Made by a program: the position numbers and the translations under genes. DNA of 64,000 nt from DASQPA01 sp963757335 (GTDB taxonomy: Bacteria > Acidobacteriota > Thermoanaerobaculia > Multivoradales > UBA5704), in assembly GCA_963757335.1 (NCBI GenBank), contig CAVWRJ010000006.1, positions 26,444 through 90,443 of the forward strand, written 5' to 3'. How positions within the stretch are numbered: position 1 is the first letter of the stretch; every line of letters begins with the position of its first letter. Below the pieces are notes generated by a model, which was not told the origin of the DNA, did not search any database, and saw only the letters and a program-made list of their open reading frames with translations. Positions 8,274-18,036 of the stretch are shown here, piece by piece.

Positions 8274-10013
8274 TTACTTCTTGTGCCGGAGCGCCCCGAT
8301 CTCCCTGTCGAACCCCGGGAGGATCGCCTTGACGAAGGCGTTCGACAGCAGATGGACGAAGGTATCCCAGAGGCTGGTATGGGGGTTGTCGAGCGGCCCT
8401 GAGATGTCGGTCTTGGTGGCGACGTCTTCCTGCTTGTGGTTTTCGAGCACGTGGGCGGCGACCCCCACCGCCTTCTCGTAGAGTTTCTTGAGGACCGGTT
8501 TCTTCGCGTCCTGCTTGGGGTCGTAGACCTGGATGTCCTTGAAGAGCGGCTTCACATAGCCGTCGATCCGCCCGTTCTTGACCGCGATCTCCGAGTAGAG
8601 GGAGAAGGTCCCGGCCGCCACGTCGAACTTGCCGTAGGTGCGCAGCAGGTCGTTGACCTTGGGGAGAGACGCGTTCTCGATCGCCAGGGAGACGTTGAAG
8701 TTCGGGCCCTTGTCGTCACTGCGGAAGGTGCCCTTGCCATGGGCCGAGCCGGTGCCCATGAAACGGCCGGTGAGCTTCGCCTGGGTCGTGCCGCTGCCGG
8801 GGCCGACCGCGAGATCGGTCACCTCGAGGTCCAGGTCGTCCAGGAAGACCCGGAAGGGGGGGCTCTTCGCCCGGTCGTCCAGCCCCAGCTCGCCGCCCAG
8901 GAGGCGGAGGCGGCGGACGAGGACGGGGGTGGGCGGTCCGCTCTTGACCGCCGCCTCGGCCTTGACCGCCCGGGTCTTCTCGGCCGCGGTGGTCGCCGCG
9001 GTGTGGAGGTAGTCGAGGCGCAGGCCGCGGACGGTCAAGTCGTCGACCCGCACGTCGTTGTGCTTGGGGCTGAGCTCGAACTCGCCCTTGGAGGCGAGGA
9101 CGCCGCCCTGAAGCGACAGGTTGGCGCGGGCGATGATCGGCCGCAGGCGGTCCAGGGGAATGCCCTCGGCCGAGTAGAGGGCGTGGACCCCGAAGTAGGG
9201 CTCGGCGAGGAAGTCGGCATGCCCGTCGACCACCGCCCGGCCGGTCGCGAAGATCACCCCCTCGGTGTGGACCGGCGACGGATAGACCCCGGAGCGGGTG
9301 TGGATGTTCCGGATGTCCCGCGCGTCTAAGTTCCAGTGGGAGACGAGGAGCGGCCGCTTGGGGTCGACGTCGATGTAGGCGAGCTCGCCGTCCCGGATCT
9401 CGAAGTGGTCGACCTTGAGCGGGAAGATCGACTCGAAGGCCTGCTGCCAGCCGCGGTCCTTCATGCTGACCTTGTCGTGCGACTCCCGCTGCAGCTGCGG
9501 CAGGTCGATGTGGATGCGCGGCTGGTCGAAGACGGCGTTCGACACCAGGTGGAAGACGAGGAGCGCCGGCCACTCGACGCTCAACCGCAGGCGCGGGATG
9601 TCGGCCACGGGCGGATCGGGGTTGGCCTCCTGGCGGATCACCATGTCCTTGAGGGTGAGGGCGAGGGCGAAGGGGCTCAGGTGGGCGTGGCCCAGGGTCA
9701 CCCGGTAGCCCGTCAGGTGCTGGTTGATCTTTCCTTCGAGACTCCGGCGCAGGCGCTCGTCGAAGAGGTGGGAGGCGAGGATCACCAGGAACGCGAGGAC
9801 GGCGAGCACGATGCCCAGGGGGATCAGCCAGCGCCGCCCTCGGCGTACCGGGTGGGGAGGGAAAGCCGCTCGGGTCGGCGGCACCCTGCCCATCGAGCCG
9901 TCGCTCGGACGGTCGCTCGGACGCTGGGATGGGCCTGGGTCCGGCCGGCCGGATTCGCCCCGGACGTCCTTCTCGTCGATCTTCTCGTCGATGACTGGGA
10001 TTTCCTTTGCCAT
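8274..10013 (-). CDS. DUF748/AsmA-like envelope protein
   Basis: 579-residue protein with a single N-terminal transmembrane anchor (WLIPLGIVLAVLAFLVILA, about residues 60-80) after a charged, proline-rich cytoplasmic tail; the rest is predicted periplasmic. The repetitive beta-rich body (LTLKDMVIRQEANPDPPVADIPRLRLSVEW, FEIRDGELAYIDVDPKRP, LRVDDLTVRGLRLDYL-like strings) and the C-terminal TDISGPLDNPHTS match DUF748/AsmA-like proteins, a group linked to envelope lipid transport and biogenesis. Start set at ATG 10013 (MAKEIPVID); the frame stays open upstream only as an out-of-frame shadow of the preceding gene. It is last in an operon behind the two VWFA-like genes and ahead of a strong terminator. 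Confidence 0.8.
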   Translation of the reverse strand: MAKEIPVIDEKIDEKDVRGESGRPDPGPSQRPSDRPSDGSMGRVPPTRAAFPPHPVRRGRRWLIPLGIVLAVLAFLVILASHLFDERLRRSLEGKINQHLTGYRVTLGHAHLSPFALALTLKDMVIRQEANPDPPVADIPRLRLSVEWPALLVFHLVSNAVFDQPRIHIDLPQLQRESHDKVSMKDRGWQQAFESIFPLKVDHFEIRDGELAYIDVDPKRPLLVSHWNLDARDIRNIHTRSGVYPSPVHTEGVIFATGRAVVDGHADFLAEPYFGVHALYSAEGIPLDRLRPIIARANLSLQGGVLASKGEFELSPKHNDVRVDDLTVRGLRLDYLHTAATTAAEKTRAVKAEAAVKSGPPTPVLVRRLRLLGGELGLDDRAKSPPFRVFLDDLDLEVTDLAVGPGSGTTQAKLTGRFMGTGSAHGKGTFRSDDKGPNFNVSLAIENASLPKVNDLLRTYGKFDVAAGTFSLYSEIAVKNGRIDGYVKPLFKDIQVYDPKQDAKKPVLKKLYEKAVGVAAHVLENHKQEDVATKTDISGPLDNPHTSLWDTFVHLLSNAFVKAILPGFDREIGALRHKK

Positions 10014-10095
10014 GCTGCCTCGGAGCGCCCGGATAACAGAGGGGGCGCCCAGATCGAGGGTAAGCAATGTTTCTGCCAGTGGTCGAGAGTCGGCT

Positions 10096-11466
10096 TCAGC
10101 GCTCCGGCTCCGCCGCCAGGGCGACGCTCTTCTTAGCCGTGGGGGAGAGGGTGATCGCCTGCGGCAGGTGGCGGCCGTCGAGCCAGACGATGCGCTGCGC
10201 CGCGAGGTCGGCGGCGAGGCGGTCGAAGGCATGCGTGAGGTCGGAGAAGGTCGCGACTTCCTGGACCGCTCCCCACGCGGCGGCTCGGTCGAGGCTGGCG
10301 TGGCTGGCAGGATCGGCGGAATCGGCGAGCTTGCGCACCGACCAGACGTAGAGGGGTACGTGGATCGCGGCCAGGTAGCGGCGGACGGTCGCGGGATCGT
10401 ACTGGCTGGCGTCCGCGGTCTCGCCGTCCAGCACGAGAAGAACGGCGCGCCGTTGGTTGGCGGTTCGCGCCTGGATGCCGGCGACCGCCACCGCGTCGGC
10501 GGTGCGGGTGGCACCCGCCCCCTCCTGGAGGGTGCGGGTAAGCAACCAATAGAGGCCACCGGCTCTCCGCGTGAAGTCCTGGGAGGACGGGAAGAGCTCG
10601 GAGGAGAGGTCGGTGCCGGAATAGTGCTGGGAGCTCGTATGGATGAAGCGGATGCGATCCTCGGGGCCGAGCCGCATCTCGCTCTGGAGGAGGGCCAGCC
10701 GGTCGGCGCGGTCGGTCTTGTCGAACAGGACGGAGTTCTGCACCTGCTTATGCCCCAGGGTCTCGAGGAAAGGCGGGACATGCGGGGTCCGCACCACGAC
10801 GAGCTCCCCCGGCCCCTCCTCGACGGCCACCGGACGGAGTGCCGTCCCTCCCACTTCGAACCACCCGGCGAGAGCGGCGGGCGAGGACGGCAGCTTGGCT
10901 CCGCCCAGGAGGCGTACCGGGATGGCGGTCAGATCGGTCGAGATCTCCCCGCCGAAGCCGAAGGCGAGGTCCCGGCGGGAGGTGAGGCCGGAAGGGTAGA
11001 CCGCCTGGATCGAGAGGAGGTGGCCGCTGTCGGCGGCGTAGGGAGGGAGGACCACCCGCTTACCCTCCACGGCGAGCGGTTTCGCGTCGAAGGTGGCGGT
11101 AACCTTCGCCGGGGCCTCCCGGGTGAGGCTCTGGAAGGCGAGTTGCACGGCGGCCATCCGGCCGTCGTGGCCGGGCTGGGGGACGGCCTCGATCTCCGCC
11201 GGCGGCCGCGGCAGGTTCACCCACTGCTCGGCGCGGGCGACCTCGGTACCCTGCTCGTCGACCCCCCGGGCCACGAGGTAGTGCGGCAGGAGATCCTTAC
11301 CGAAGTCGACCGTCCCCTCGAATGGAGGTCCCGCGATCTTTCCGGCGGGTGCACCGTCGAGCAGGAGCTCGACGACGGTGATCGGGCCCGGTCCGGTCAC
11401 CGAGACCTCGACCGGTGCTTTGCCTGAGATCAGGCCCAAAAAGAGAGTGAGGAAGGCAATGTGCAT
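10096..11466 (-). CDS. Exported VWFA-related (acidobacterial type) protein, paralogue 1
   Basis: 456-residue exported protein with a short hydrophobic N terminus (MHIAFLTLFLGLISG). Residues about 20-80 form an Ig-like module (VVELLLDGAPAGKIAGPP, VARGVDEQGTEVARAEQWVNLP) of the kind found in acidobacterial VWFA-related proteins; the C-terminal third (AVAVAGIQARTANQRRAVLLVLDG, YLAAIHVPLYVWSVRKLAD) resembles the end of a von Willebrand A domain. No intact DxSxS metal-binding motif is visible, so metal-dependent adhesion may be lost. It is clearly paralogous to the gene at 11477-12853, whose stop lies 10 nt upstream. The start is ATG 11466; the longer open frame to 11601 is a shadow. Confidence 0.75.
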   Translation of the reverse strand: MHIAFLTLFLGLISGKAPVEVSVTGPGPITVVELLLDGAPAGKIAGPPFEGTVDFGKDLLPHYLVARGVDEQGTEVARAEQWVNLPRPPAEIEAVPQPGHDGRMAAVQLAFQSLTREAPAKVTATFDAKPLAVEGKRVVLPPYAADSGHLLSIQAVYPSGLTSRRDLAFGFGGEISTDLTAIPVRLLGGAKLPSSPAALAGWFEVGGTALRPVAVEEGPGELVVVRTPHVPPFLETLGHKQVQNSVLFDKTDRADRLALLQSEMRLGPEDRIRFIHTSSQHYSGTDLSSELFPSSQDFTRRAGGLYWLLTRTLQEGAGATRTADAVAVAGIQARTANQRRAVLLVLDGETADASQYDPATVRRYLAAIHVPLYVWSVRKLADSADPASHASLDRAAAWGAVQEVATFSDLTHAFDRLAADLAAQRIVWLDGRHLPQAITLSPTAKKSVALAAEPER

Positions 11467-11476
11467 CGGTTTAGCC

Positions 11477-12853
11477 TCAGCGCTCCGGTCCCGCCACCAG
11501 CTCGATGCTCGGGTCGGTCTTCGGAGCTTTGGAAGAAAGGGCGATGGACTGCGGCAGGTGCCGGCCCTGCAGCCAGACGATCCGTTGGGCGGCGAGGTCA
11601 CGGTTCAGCCGGCGGTAGGCGCGGCTCATCTGGTAGAAACTTGAAACGTCCTCCACCTTTCCCCAGGCCGTGACCGCTGCGGAGTAGGGAGGGGCACGGA
11701 CCGACCAGACGTAGAGGGGCACCCGGATCGCGGCGAGGTAGCGGCGCACCGCCGCGGCACTCCAGCGCGAGTCTTCGGCCGGCTCGCCGGAGAGCACGAG
11801 CAGCACCGCCCGGCGGTGCTGATCCGCCAGCGCCTGAACGCCGGCCACCGCCACCGCATCGCTCAGTTGGGGCCGGGAGCCGGGGCGGGATGGGCGGCTG
11901 TGGGCGAGCCACCAGTAGAGACCCCATTTCCGGCCGTCGAGCTCCGGAGAGACGCCGAAGATCGCGGAGGTGGTTCCCTCGCCGGAAAACCAGCTGGCGC
12001 TCGCGTCGACGAGGCGGATACGGTCCCGGTCTTCGATCGGTAGCTCGGATTTCAGCCAGGAGTCGCCACGGAAGCGGCCGGCGTCGCTCTCCCGCGTGCC
12101 CAGGATCTCCAGAGCCGCCGCGGCGCCAGGGTCGCGCACCGCGAGGATCTCCTCGGGCCCCTCCTCGACCGCCAACACGGTGAGCTGCCTACTTGCAGCA
12201 CCGCTGGCCTCGTTGACGACGAACCCGCCGGCGAGCGCGGCGGGCAGGGGGAGAGAGCCGTGCGTTCGCACCAGGACTGCGGTCAACTCCGTCGTCACCT
12301 CCCCTTCTAGACCGCCGCCGAAGGCGAGGTCGCGGTGGACCGAGAGGCCGCTCGGGAAACGCCCTTCGACGGTCAACACATGCGGCAGATCCGGCTTGTA
12401 GGAAGGGAGGGTCACCCGCCCCGGCTGGACAAGCAGGGGAGAGCCGTCCAGGGTGGCGGTGATGGCGGAGGGCGCCTCATGGGTCTCGCTCCAAAAGGAG
12501 AGGCGGGCGGCGGAGATCCGGCCCTCGGGATCGGTTTCGGGCGTCAGGTTCATCGCCGCCAGCGGCTGCGGCAGGTTGATCCACTGCTCGGCATGGGCGA
12601 GCTCGACGCCGGCGGCGTCGAGCGCTCGCGCCTCCAGATGGTGGGGGAGAAGATCCTTGCCGAGGTCGACCTCTGTTTTCCAGGGAGGCCCCGCGAGCCC
12701 CCGGACCGGCCGGCCGTCGAGCACGATCTCGATCGCGGCGATTGCCGATCTCGCCGATGCCTCCGATGTCGCGGGAGTGGAGGTCACGGCGAGCTCGACC
12801 GGCACCGGACCGGCGATCAGGCCGAGGAAGACGGTGAGGAAGGCAATGTGCAT
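11477..12853 (-). CDS. Exported VWFA-related (acidobacterial type) protein, paralogue 2
   Basis: 458-residue protein, the first gene of the operon, aligned over its whole length with its downstream neighbour: same signal-like start (MHIAFLTVFLGLIAG), same Ig-like module (AIEIVLDGRPVRGLAGPPWKT, HAEQWINLP) and same closing phrases (LAAQRIVWLQGRHLPQSIALS). The pair therefore arose by tandem duplication. As in the partner, VWFA-like strands near the C terminus are visible (HRRAVLLVLSGEPAEDS, YLAAIRVPLYVWSVR) but no DxSxS MIDAS motif. ATG 12853 is preceded by GGGGAGGA at good spacing and by the promoter at 12881-12910. Role unknown; envelope or extracellular location inferred. Confidence 0.75.
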   Translation of the reverse strand: MHIAFLTVFLGLIAGPVPVELAVTSTPATSEASARSAIAAIEIVLDGRPVRGLAGPPWKTEVDLGKDLLPHHLEARALDAAGVELAHAEQWINLPQPLAAMNLTPETDPEGRISAARLSFWSETHEAPSAITATLDGSPLLVQPGRVTLPSYKPDLPHVLTVEGRFPSGLSVHRDLAFGGGLEGEVTTELTAVLVRTHGSLPLPAALAGGFVVNEASGAASRQLTVLAVEEGPEEILAVRDPGAAAALEILGTRESDAGRFRGDSWLKSELPIEDRDRIRLVDASASWFSGEGTTSAIFGVSPELDGRKWGLYWWLAHSRPSRPGSRPQLSDAVAVAGVQALADQHRRAVLLVLSGEPAEDSRWSAAAVRRYLAAIRVPLYVWSVRAPPYSAAVTAWGKVEDVSSFYQMSRAYRRLNRDLAAQRIVWLQGRHLPQSIALSSKAPKTDPSIELVAGPER

Positions 12854-12880
12854 GCGGGTGTCCTCCCCTTCGCTTGAGTT

Positions 12881-12910
12881 TTTATACGAGAGTTCCAAGG
12901 AACGTGCCAA
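12881..12910 (-). promoter_or_regulatory. Sigma-70-type promoter with palindrome in the spacer
   Basis: Reading the minus strand: TTGGCA (12910-12905), an 18-nt spacer, TATAAA (12886-12881), then a strong Shine-Dalgarno and the ATG at 12853. Within the spacer GTTCC-TT-GGAAC (12892-12903) is a perfect inverted repeat ideally placed for a repressor. It would drive the three-gene VWFA-like/DUF748 operon. Confidence 0.7.
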
Positions 12911-12989
12911 CTTTCCTCCCGGAGAGAGGGCTGGCGGCAGAGCCGCGCGCCGTCCTCTTGGGGGGACGCGACCGTCCTAATACCTCTCT

Positions 12990-14528
12990 CTACCGGTTCC
13001 TGCCGTACTGCTCGTGACTCGACACCCAGTCGAGCGACGAGATAGCGGCGGCGAGCGACAGCTCGCCCGCCAGAACGACCGCGGCGATGATCTCGGCGAG
13101 CTTTTTGACCTTCCCCGTGCCGACGCAGCCGAGGATCTCCAGGCACTCGCGCTGGGTGGGGAGACCGGTGCCGCCGCCGTGGGTGGCGACGATCAGCGAG
13201 GGGATGGTGATCGAGATGTAGAGGTCGCCCGCCTTCGTCACCTCGGTGTAGACGATCCCCGCCGAGGACTCGGCGACGTTCGCCACGTCCTGGCCGGTCG
13301 CGATGAACATGGCGGTGATGCCGTTCGGCGAGTGGCAGCCGTTGTTGTTGGCGCCGGAGAGGAAGGCGCCGACATTGGCGATGTTGGCGTGGTAGTGGAG
13401 GGTCTCGGGGTCCACCCGCAGGTGCTGGAGGAGGAGGTCCCTCGGCACCACGGCCTCGGCGGTCACCCGTTTGCCCCGGGTCCGCATGATGTTGATCTGC
13501 GAGTTCTTCTTGTCGGTCGCGAAGTTCGACTCCAGATAGAAATGGCGGATGGTGTCGTTGTTCTCCAGAATCCAGCTGCAGGCGGCGAAGGTGGCGCGGC
13601 CCACCATGTTCTGGCCGGCGGCGTCCCCGGTCGTGTAGTTGAAGCGGAGGAAGACGAACTTGTTCGACAGGTACTTGTCGATGTAGGTGAGCTTGGCGAC
13701 CGACGAGGTGGCCTCGGCCTCCTCGCGGATCCGCGGCAGGTGCTCGTCGACCCAGAGGGAGAAGTCGCGCGCCTCGCGCGCCGAATCGAAGTCGAAGACC
13801 GGCGCCCGCTGCATGCTGTCGCCCACCACCGTGGCGGTCACCCCGCCCGCGAGGTTGAGCACCTTGATCCCCCGGTTGTAGGAGGCGACGAGCGTCCCCT
13901 CCGTGGTCGCGAGCGGGATCAGGAACTCGCCCATGGCGTGCTCGCCATTGACGAGGACCGGACCGGCGAGGCCGATCGGCACCTGGGCGACACCGGCGAA
14001 GTTCTCGATGTTGCCCTGGGTGGCGGCGGCTTCGAAGGAGTACTGGTTGATGTGTTGAAGGTGGACCCCGGTGTACTCCTCGGCGAACCGCTGCCGTTCG
14101 GCGACGATCGCCGGGCTGTAGTTGTCCTCCTTGCTGAAGGGGACGGTGGTCCGCCTCACCTTCTCTTCGGCGATCGAGTCCTTGACCTTGAAGGCGAGGG
14201 CACCGAAGGGGGTCGTCTCGAAGGCGAGGGCGATCTCATGCGCCCCCTTCCCGAGCGGCTCGACCCCGGCATGGATCTCGACCACCCGGGCGAGCGGGAA
14301 GGGGATGGCGCGCTCGGGGGAGACCTCGGTCCCGGAGATCGCCTCGCCGTTCAGGCTCAAGGAGAGCCGGGAGAGCGGCACCTCCCGGCCGTCGATCCGC
14401 ACCTCGGAAAGGCGGGTGACGGTGGCGTTCGAAAGCCGGTTCTTCAAGCTGAACCGGACCCCGCCGGGAACGTTCTCCAGGCTGCCCAGGGTATACATCT
14501 GCTTGAGGATCAAGCTGGGAATCTTCAT
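12990..14528 (-). CDS. Hydroxymethylglutaryl-CoA reductase with N-terminal extension
   Basis: Reduces HMG-CoA to mevalonate, the committed step of the mevalonate isoprenoid pathway. The 390-residue catalytic core carries the class-defining residues: Glu in TTEGTLVASYNRG, Lys in FATDKKNSQIN, Asp in GQDVANVAESS and the C-terminal catalytic His in SSHEQYGRN, plus HGGGTGLPTQREC. The order and motifs resemble class I (NADPH-type) enzymes. The first about 125 residues (FSLKNRLSNATVTR, VRIDGREVPLSRL, GAHEIALAFETTPFG) are a beta-rich domain that the bacterial/archaeal core does not need. No membrane segment is seen, so it is cytosolic. It lies 24 nt downstream of hemD and may be cotranscribed with it. 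Confidence 0.92.
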   Translation of the reverse strand: MKIPSLILKQMYTLGSLENVPGGVRFSLKNRLSNATVTRLSEVRIDGREVPLSRLSLSLNGEAISGTEVSPERAIPFPLARVVEIHAGVEPLGKGAHEIALAFETTPFGALAFKVKDSIAEEKVRRTTVPFSKEDNYSPAIVAERQRFAEEYTGVHLQHINQYSFEAAATQGNIENFAGVAQVPIGLAGPVLVNGEHAMGEFLIPLATTEGTLVASYNRGIKVLNLAGGVTATVVGDSMQRAPVFDFDSAREARDFSLWVDEHLPRIREEAEATSSVAKLTYIDKYLSNKFVFLRFNYTTGDAAGQNMVGRATFAACSWILENNDTIRHFYLESNFATDKKNSQINIMRTRGKRVTAEAVVPRDLLLQHLRVDPETLHYHANIANVGAFLSGANNNGCHSPNGITAMFIATGQDVANVAESSAGIVYTEVTKAGDLYISITIPSLIVATHGGGTGLPTQRECLEILGCVGTGKVKKLAEIIAAVVLAGELSLAAAISSLDWVSSHEQYGRNR

Positions 14529-14551
14529 GGACGGTCTCCCTTCGCGGTGGT

Positions 14552-15316
14552 TCAGGGAGTGTATCCCACCACCGCCGCCACCATCTCCGCATCTCCCGGC
14601 CGTGCCGCCTCGGCGGTGGGCGCGACCCCGTGGCGGGCGAGCTCGGCGCTCGTCACCTTTCCGATCGAGACCGCCCGAAGCTCGGCGCGGCGCCTCTCCC
14701 AGTCCTTTCCGAAGAGCAGGGCGAAGTGGCGGACGATCCGCGGGCTGGTGAAGGTCACCCAGCCGAGGGAGGAGTCCGCGAAGAGCTCCGCCGCCCGGGC
14801 CGGTGCCCCAGGGGGGAGGCGCTTGTCGTAGGCGACGACGGTCACGGCCTCGGCGCCGGCCTGGTTGAGCCCCTCGAACAGGGTGGGGCGGGCGTCGGCC
14901 GCCTGGGGGAGGAGGACCCTCCGGCGGCGGGTGATGTGGGGAGCGAGGGCGGCGAGCAGCTCTCCGGCGTCGCTGCCGCCGGTCCAGTGCGGCTCGATCT
15001 CATAGGCCGCCAGAGCCGCGGCGGTGGCGGTGCCCACGGCGGCGACCCGGAGCCGGGCGGGAAGAGCGCCGCCGGCGAGCGGCAGGAAGGCGTCGACGGC
15101 GTTGGCCGAAGTGAGGACGAGCCAGTCATAGAGGGCGAGCTCGGAGGCGGCGCGCTCCAGCGCCCGCGGATTCGCCGGGGGGACCACCTCCAGTAGAGGA
15201 AGGAGCTCGACCGTCGCCCCCGCCTCCTCGAAGGCACGGGCGAGACCCTCACCCTGGTGGGCGGCACGGGTGACGACGACCCGCAGGCCGGTCAGGGGGA
15301 GAGGTGGAAGGGACAT
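14552..15316 (-). CDS. hemD: Uroporphyrinogen-III synthase
   Basis: Cyclises hydroxymethylbilane to uroporphyrinogen III in tetrapyrrole synthesis. 254 residues, normal length. Family signs: LTGLRVVVTRAAHQGEGLARAFEEAGATVELLPLLEV at the N terminus, WLVLTSANAVDAF, VAAVGTATAAAL, and WVTFTSPRIVRHF with AVSIGKVTSAELARHGV near the C terminus. HemD sequences diverge widely but this pattern is unambiguous. It is separated from hemA and hemC, which are 16 kb away. It follows pstB after a 75-nt gap and precedes the HMG-CoA reductase gene by 24 nt. Confidence 0.9.
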   Translation of the reverse strand: MSLPPLPLTGLRVVVTRAAHQGEGLARAFEEAGATVELLPLLEVVPPANPRALERAASELALYDWLVLTSANAVDAFLPLAGGALPARLRVAAVGTATAAALAAYEIEPHWTGGSDAGELLAALAPHITRRRRVLLPQAADARPTLFEGLNQAGAEAVTVVAYDKRLPPGAPARAAELFADSSLGWVTFTSPRIVRHFALLFGKDWERRRAELRAVSIGKVTSAELARHGVAPTAEAARPGDAEMVAAVVGYTP

Positions 15317-15390
15317 AGGCGCTGACTTTACACCGTTCGCCTCCAGCTGGCGGTCCTCCCCCGTTCGCTCCGAGAGGTGGTCGAAAAGCC

Positions 15391-16293
<903 letters not shown>

Positions 16294-16310
16294 TCTCGCA
16301 TTCTCCGGCA

Positions 16311-18020
16311 CTAGATCGCGCTCCCGGCATACTTCCGGCGCAGGTGGTTTCTGAGCGCGATGGCGGCCAGGTTGGTCAAGGTCACCACCAGGATCAAGAG
16401 GAGCGCCGTCGCGAACACGAGCGGCTTGGTGGCCTCGACGTTGGGGCTCTGGAAACCGATGTCGTAGATGTGGAAGCCCAAGTGCATGAACTTGCGTTCC
16501 AGGTGGACGAACGGGAAGTGGTGGTCGAGCGGCAGCGACGGGGCGAGCTTGACCATTCCGACGATCATGAGCGGCGCCACCTCGCCCGCGGCGCGCGCCA
16601 TGGCGAGGATCATGCCGGTCAGGATGCCGGGCGCCGCGGCCGGCAGCACCACCCGCCAGAGGGTTTCGAACTGGGTGGCCCCGAGGGCGAGCGAGCCCTC
16701 GCGGACGATCCGCGGCACCGCCGCCAAACCCTCCTCCGCCGCCACGATGACGACCGGCACGGTCAAGAGGGCGAGGGTCAAGGCCGCCCACAGGATGCCG
16801 CCGGTGCCGAAGGTCGGGGTGGGGAGCGACTCGGCGAAGAACAGCCGGTCGATCGAGCCGCCGATCAGGTAGACGAAGAAGCCGAGACCGAAGACGCCGA
16901 AGACGATCGACGGCACTCCGGCCAGGTTGTTGACCGCGATCCGCACGATGCGAACGAGGAGCCCCTGCTTGGCGTACTCGCGGAGATAGAGGGCGGCGAG
17001 CACGCCGAGCGGCACGACGGCGATCGACATCAGGAAGACCATCATCACGGTGCCGAAGATGGCGGGGAAGATGCCGCCCTCGGTGTTCGACTCGCGGGGA
17101 TCGGCGGTGACGAACTCCCAGAGCCGGGAGAGGTAGAGCTTCAGCCTGGCGGCGCTCCCCATCCCGTTCGGCCGGTAGGCGTGGACGACGTTCCCTACCG
17201 GCATCTCTTTGATTTCGCCGCCGGCCGTCCGCATGACGAGGGTCTCGGCCTGGAACTGCTGGCGCATCCGGGCCAGGCGGTCGGCAAGCCGCTGGTAGGC
17301 CGCCTGCCGGCTGCCGAGCGCGCGGTCGAGGGCCGCCGCCCGGCGGGCTTTTTCGGCCGCGGGGAGGACGGCGGTGTCGAGCTTCTTGCGGTCGAGCCGC
17401 AGCCGCTCGATCTCGTAGTTGATGTCGCCGACCGGACCCTTCTCGAGGTCGCGGATCGCCTGGAGCTCGCGATCCTTCTTCTCATGGAGCGGTAAAAACG
17501 CCTGCCACACCGCCCGCGGGCCGTGGGCGAGGACCCGGCCGCCCTGGTGGAGCTCCTCCATCGTGCCGTAGAAGTTGCCGTATTCGAGCCGCTCTAAGAG
17601 CACCGCATCTCGCGGGAAGGAGCGCGAGGCGACGTCCTTCTCGTCGATCCAGGCGAAGTCGAGGCCGGAGACATCGCGGTTGCCGATCTTCAGACGGAAG
17701 CGGTCGTGGGCCGGTTCAGCCCCCTCGGCAGGCGTCACTTGGGTCTTTTGGACCTCCCAGACCTCGCCGAGGATCTTCTTGCCGTCCCTCTCTACCAGGA
17801 GGACCAGGTCCTTCTGCCAGAAGTAGCCCATCCCGTTGACGATAAGGAGGGTGAGGATGGCGATCACCAGGAGGAGGTTGAAGGCGAGAGCGCCGCCGCA
17901 GAGCCAGGTGAAGGCGCGGCCGAGCGCCGAGGAACGGCGGCGGTTCTTCGCCAGCTTCGCCTCGCCGCCGCCATAGAGGCGGGCCGCGGCGGTCGGGAGC
18001 GGGGAGCTCGTATCGGGCAT
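16311..18020 (-). CDS. pstA: Phosphate ABC transporter permease PstA, long form
   Basis: Membrane permease subunit of the Pst importer. At 569 residues it is about twice the standard PstA. After an N-terminal membrane segment (FNLLLVIAILTLLIVNGMGYF, about 45-65) comes a periplasmic insert of some 230 residues including a long, Leu/Arg/Ala-rich probable coiled coil (about 190-270), then a normal permease core of about five helices with the coupling motif region VPRIVREGSLALGATQFETLWRVVLPAAAPGILTG. The same long architecture occurs with the long PstC encoded upstream; the gap between the two genes is 16 nt. ATG start at 18020. Confidence 0.92.
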   Translation of the reverse strand: MPDTSSPLPTAAARLYGGGEAKLAKNRRRSSALGRAFTWLCGGALAFNLLLVIAILTLLIVNGMGYFWQKDLVLLVERDGKKILGEVWEVQKTQVTPAEGAEPAHDRFRLKIGNRDVSGLDFAWIDEKDVASRSFPRDAVLLERLEYGNFYGTMEELHQGGRVLAHGPRAVWQAFLPLHEKKDRELQAIRDLEKGPVGDINYEIERLRLDRKKLDTAVLPAAEKARRAAALDRALGSRQAAYQRLADRLARMRQQFQAETLVMRTAGGEIKEMPVGNVVHAYRPNGMGSAARLKLYLSRLWEFVTADPRESNTEGGIFPAIFGTVMMVFLMSIAVVPLGVLAALYLREYAKQGLLVRIVRIAVNNLAGVPSIVFGVFGLGFFVYLIGGSIDRLFFAESLPTPTFGTGGILWAALTLALLTVPVVIVAAEEGLAAVPRIVREGSLALGATQFETLWRVVLPAAAPGILTGMILAMARAAGEVAPLMIVGMVKLAPSLPLDHHFPFVHLERKFMHLGFHIYDIGFQSPNVEATKPLVFATALLLILVVTLTNLAAIALRNHLRRKYAGSAI

Positions 18021-18036
18021 CCGGCAGTTCTCCAGA

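Noticed and set aside
8274..10781. Longer version of the DUF748 gene starting at 10781
   Set aside because: The first 256 codons lie antiparallel in phase under the upstream VWFA-like gene and read as Ser/Arg/Pro noise; the homologous protein begins at 10013.
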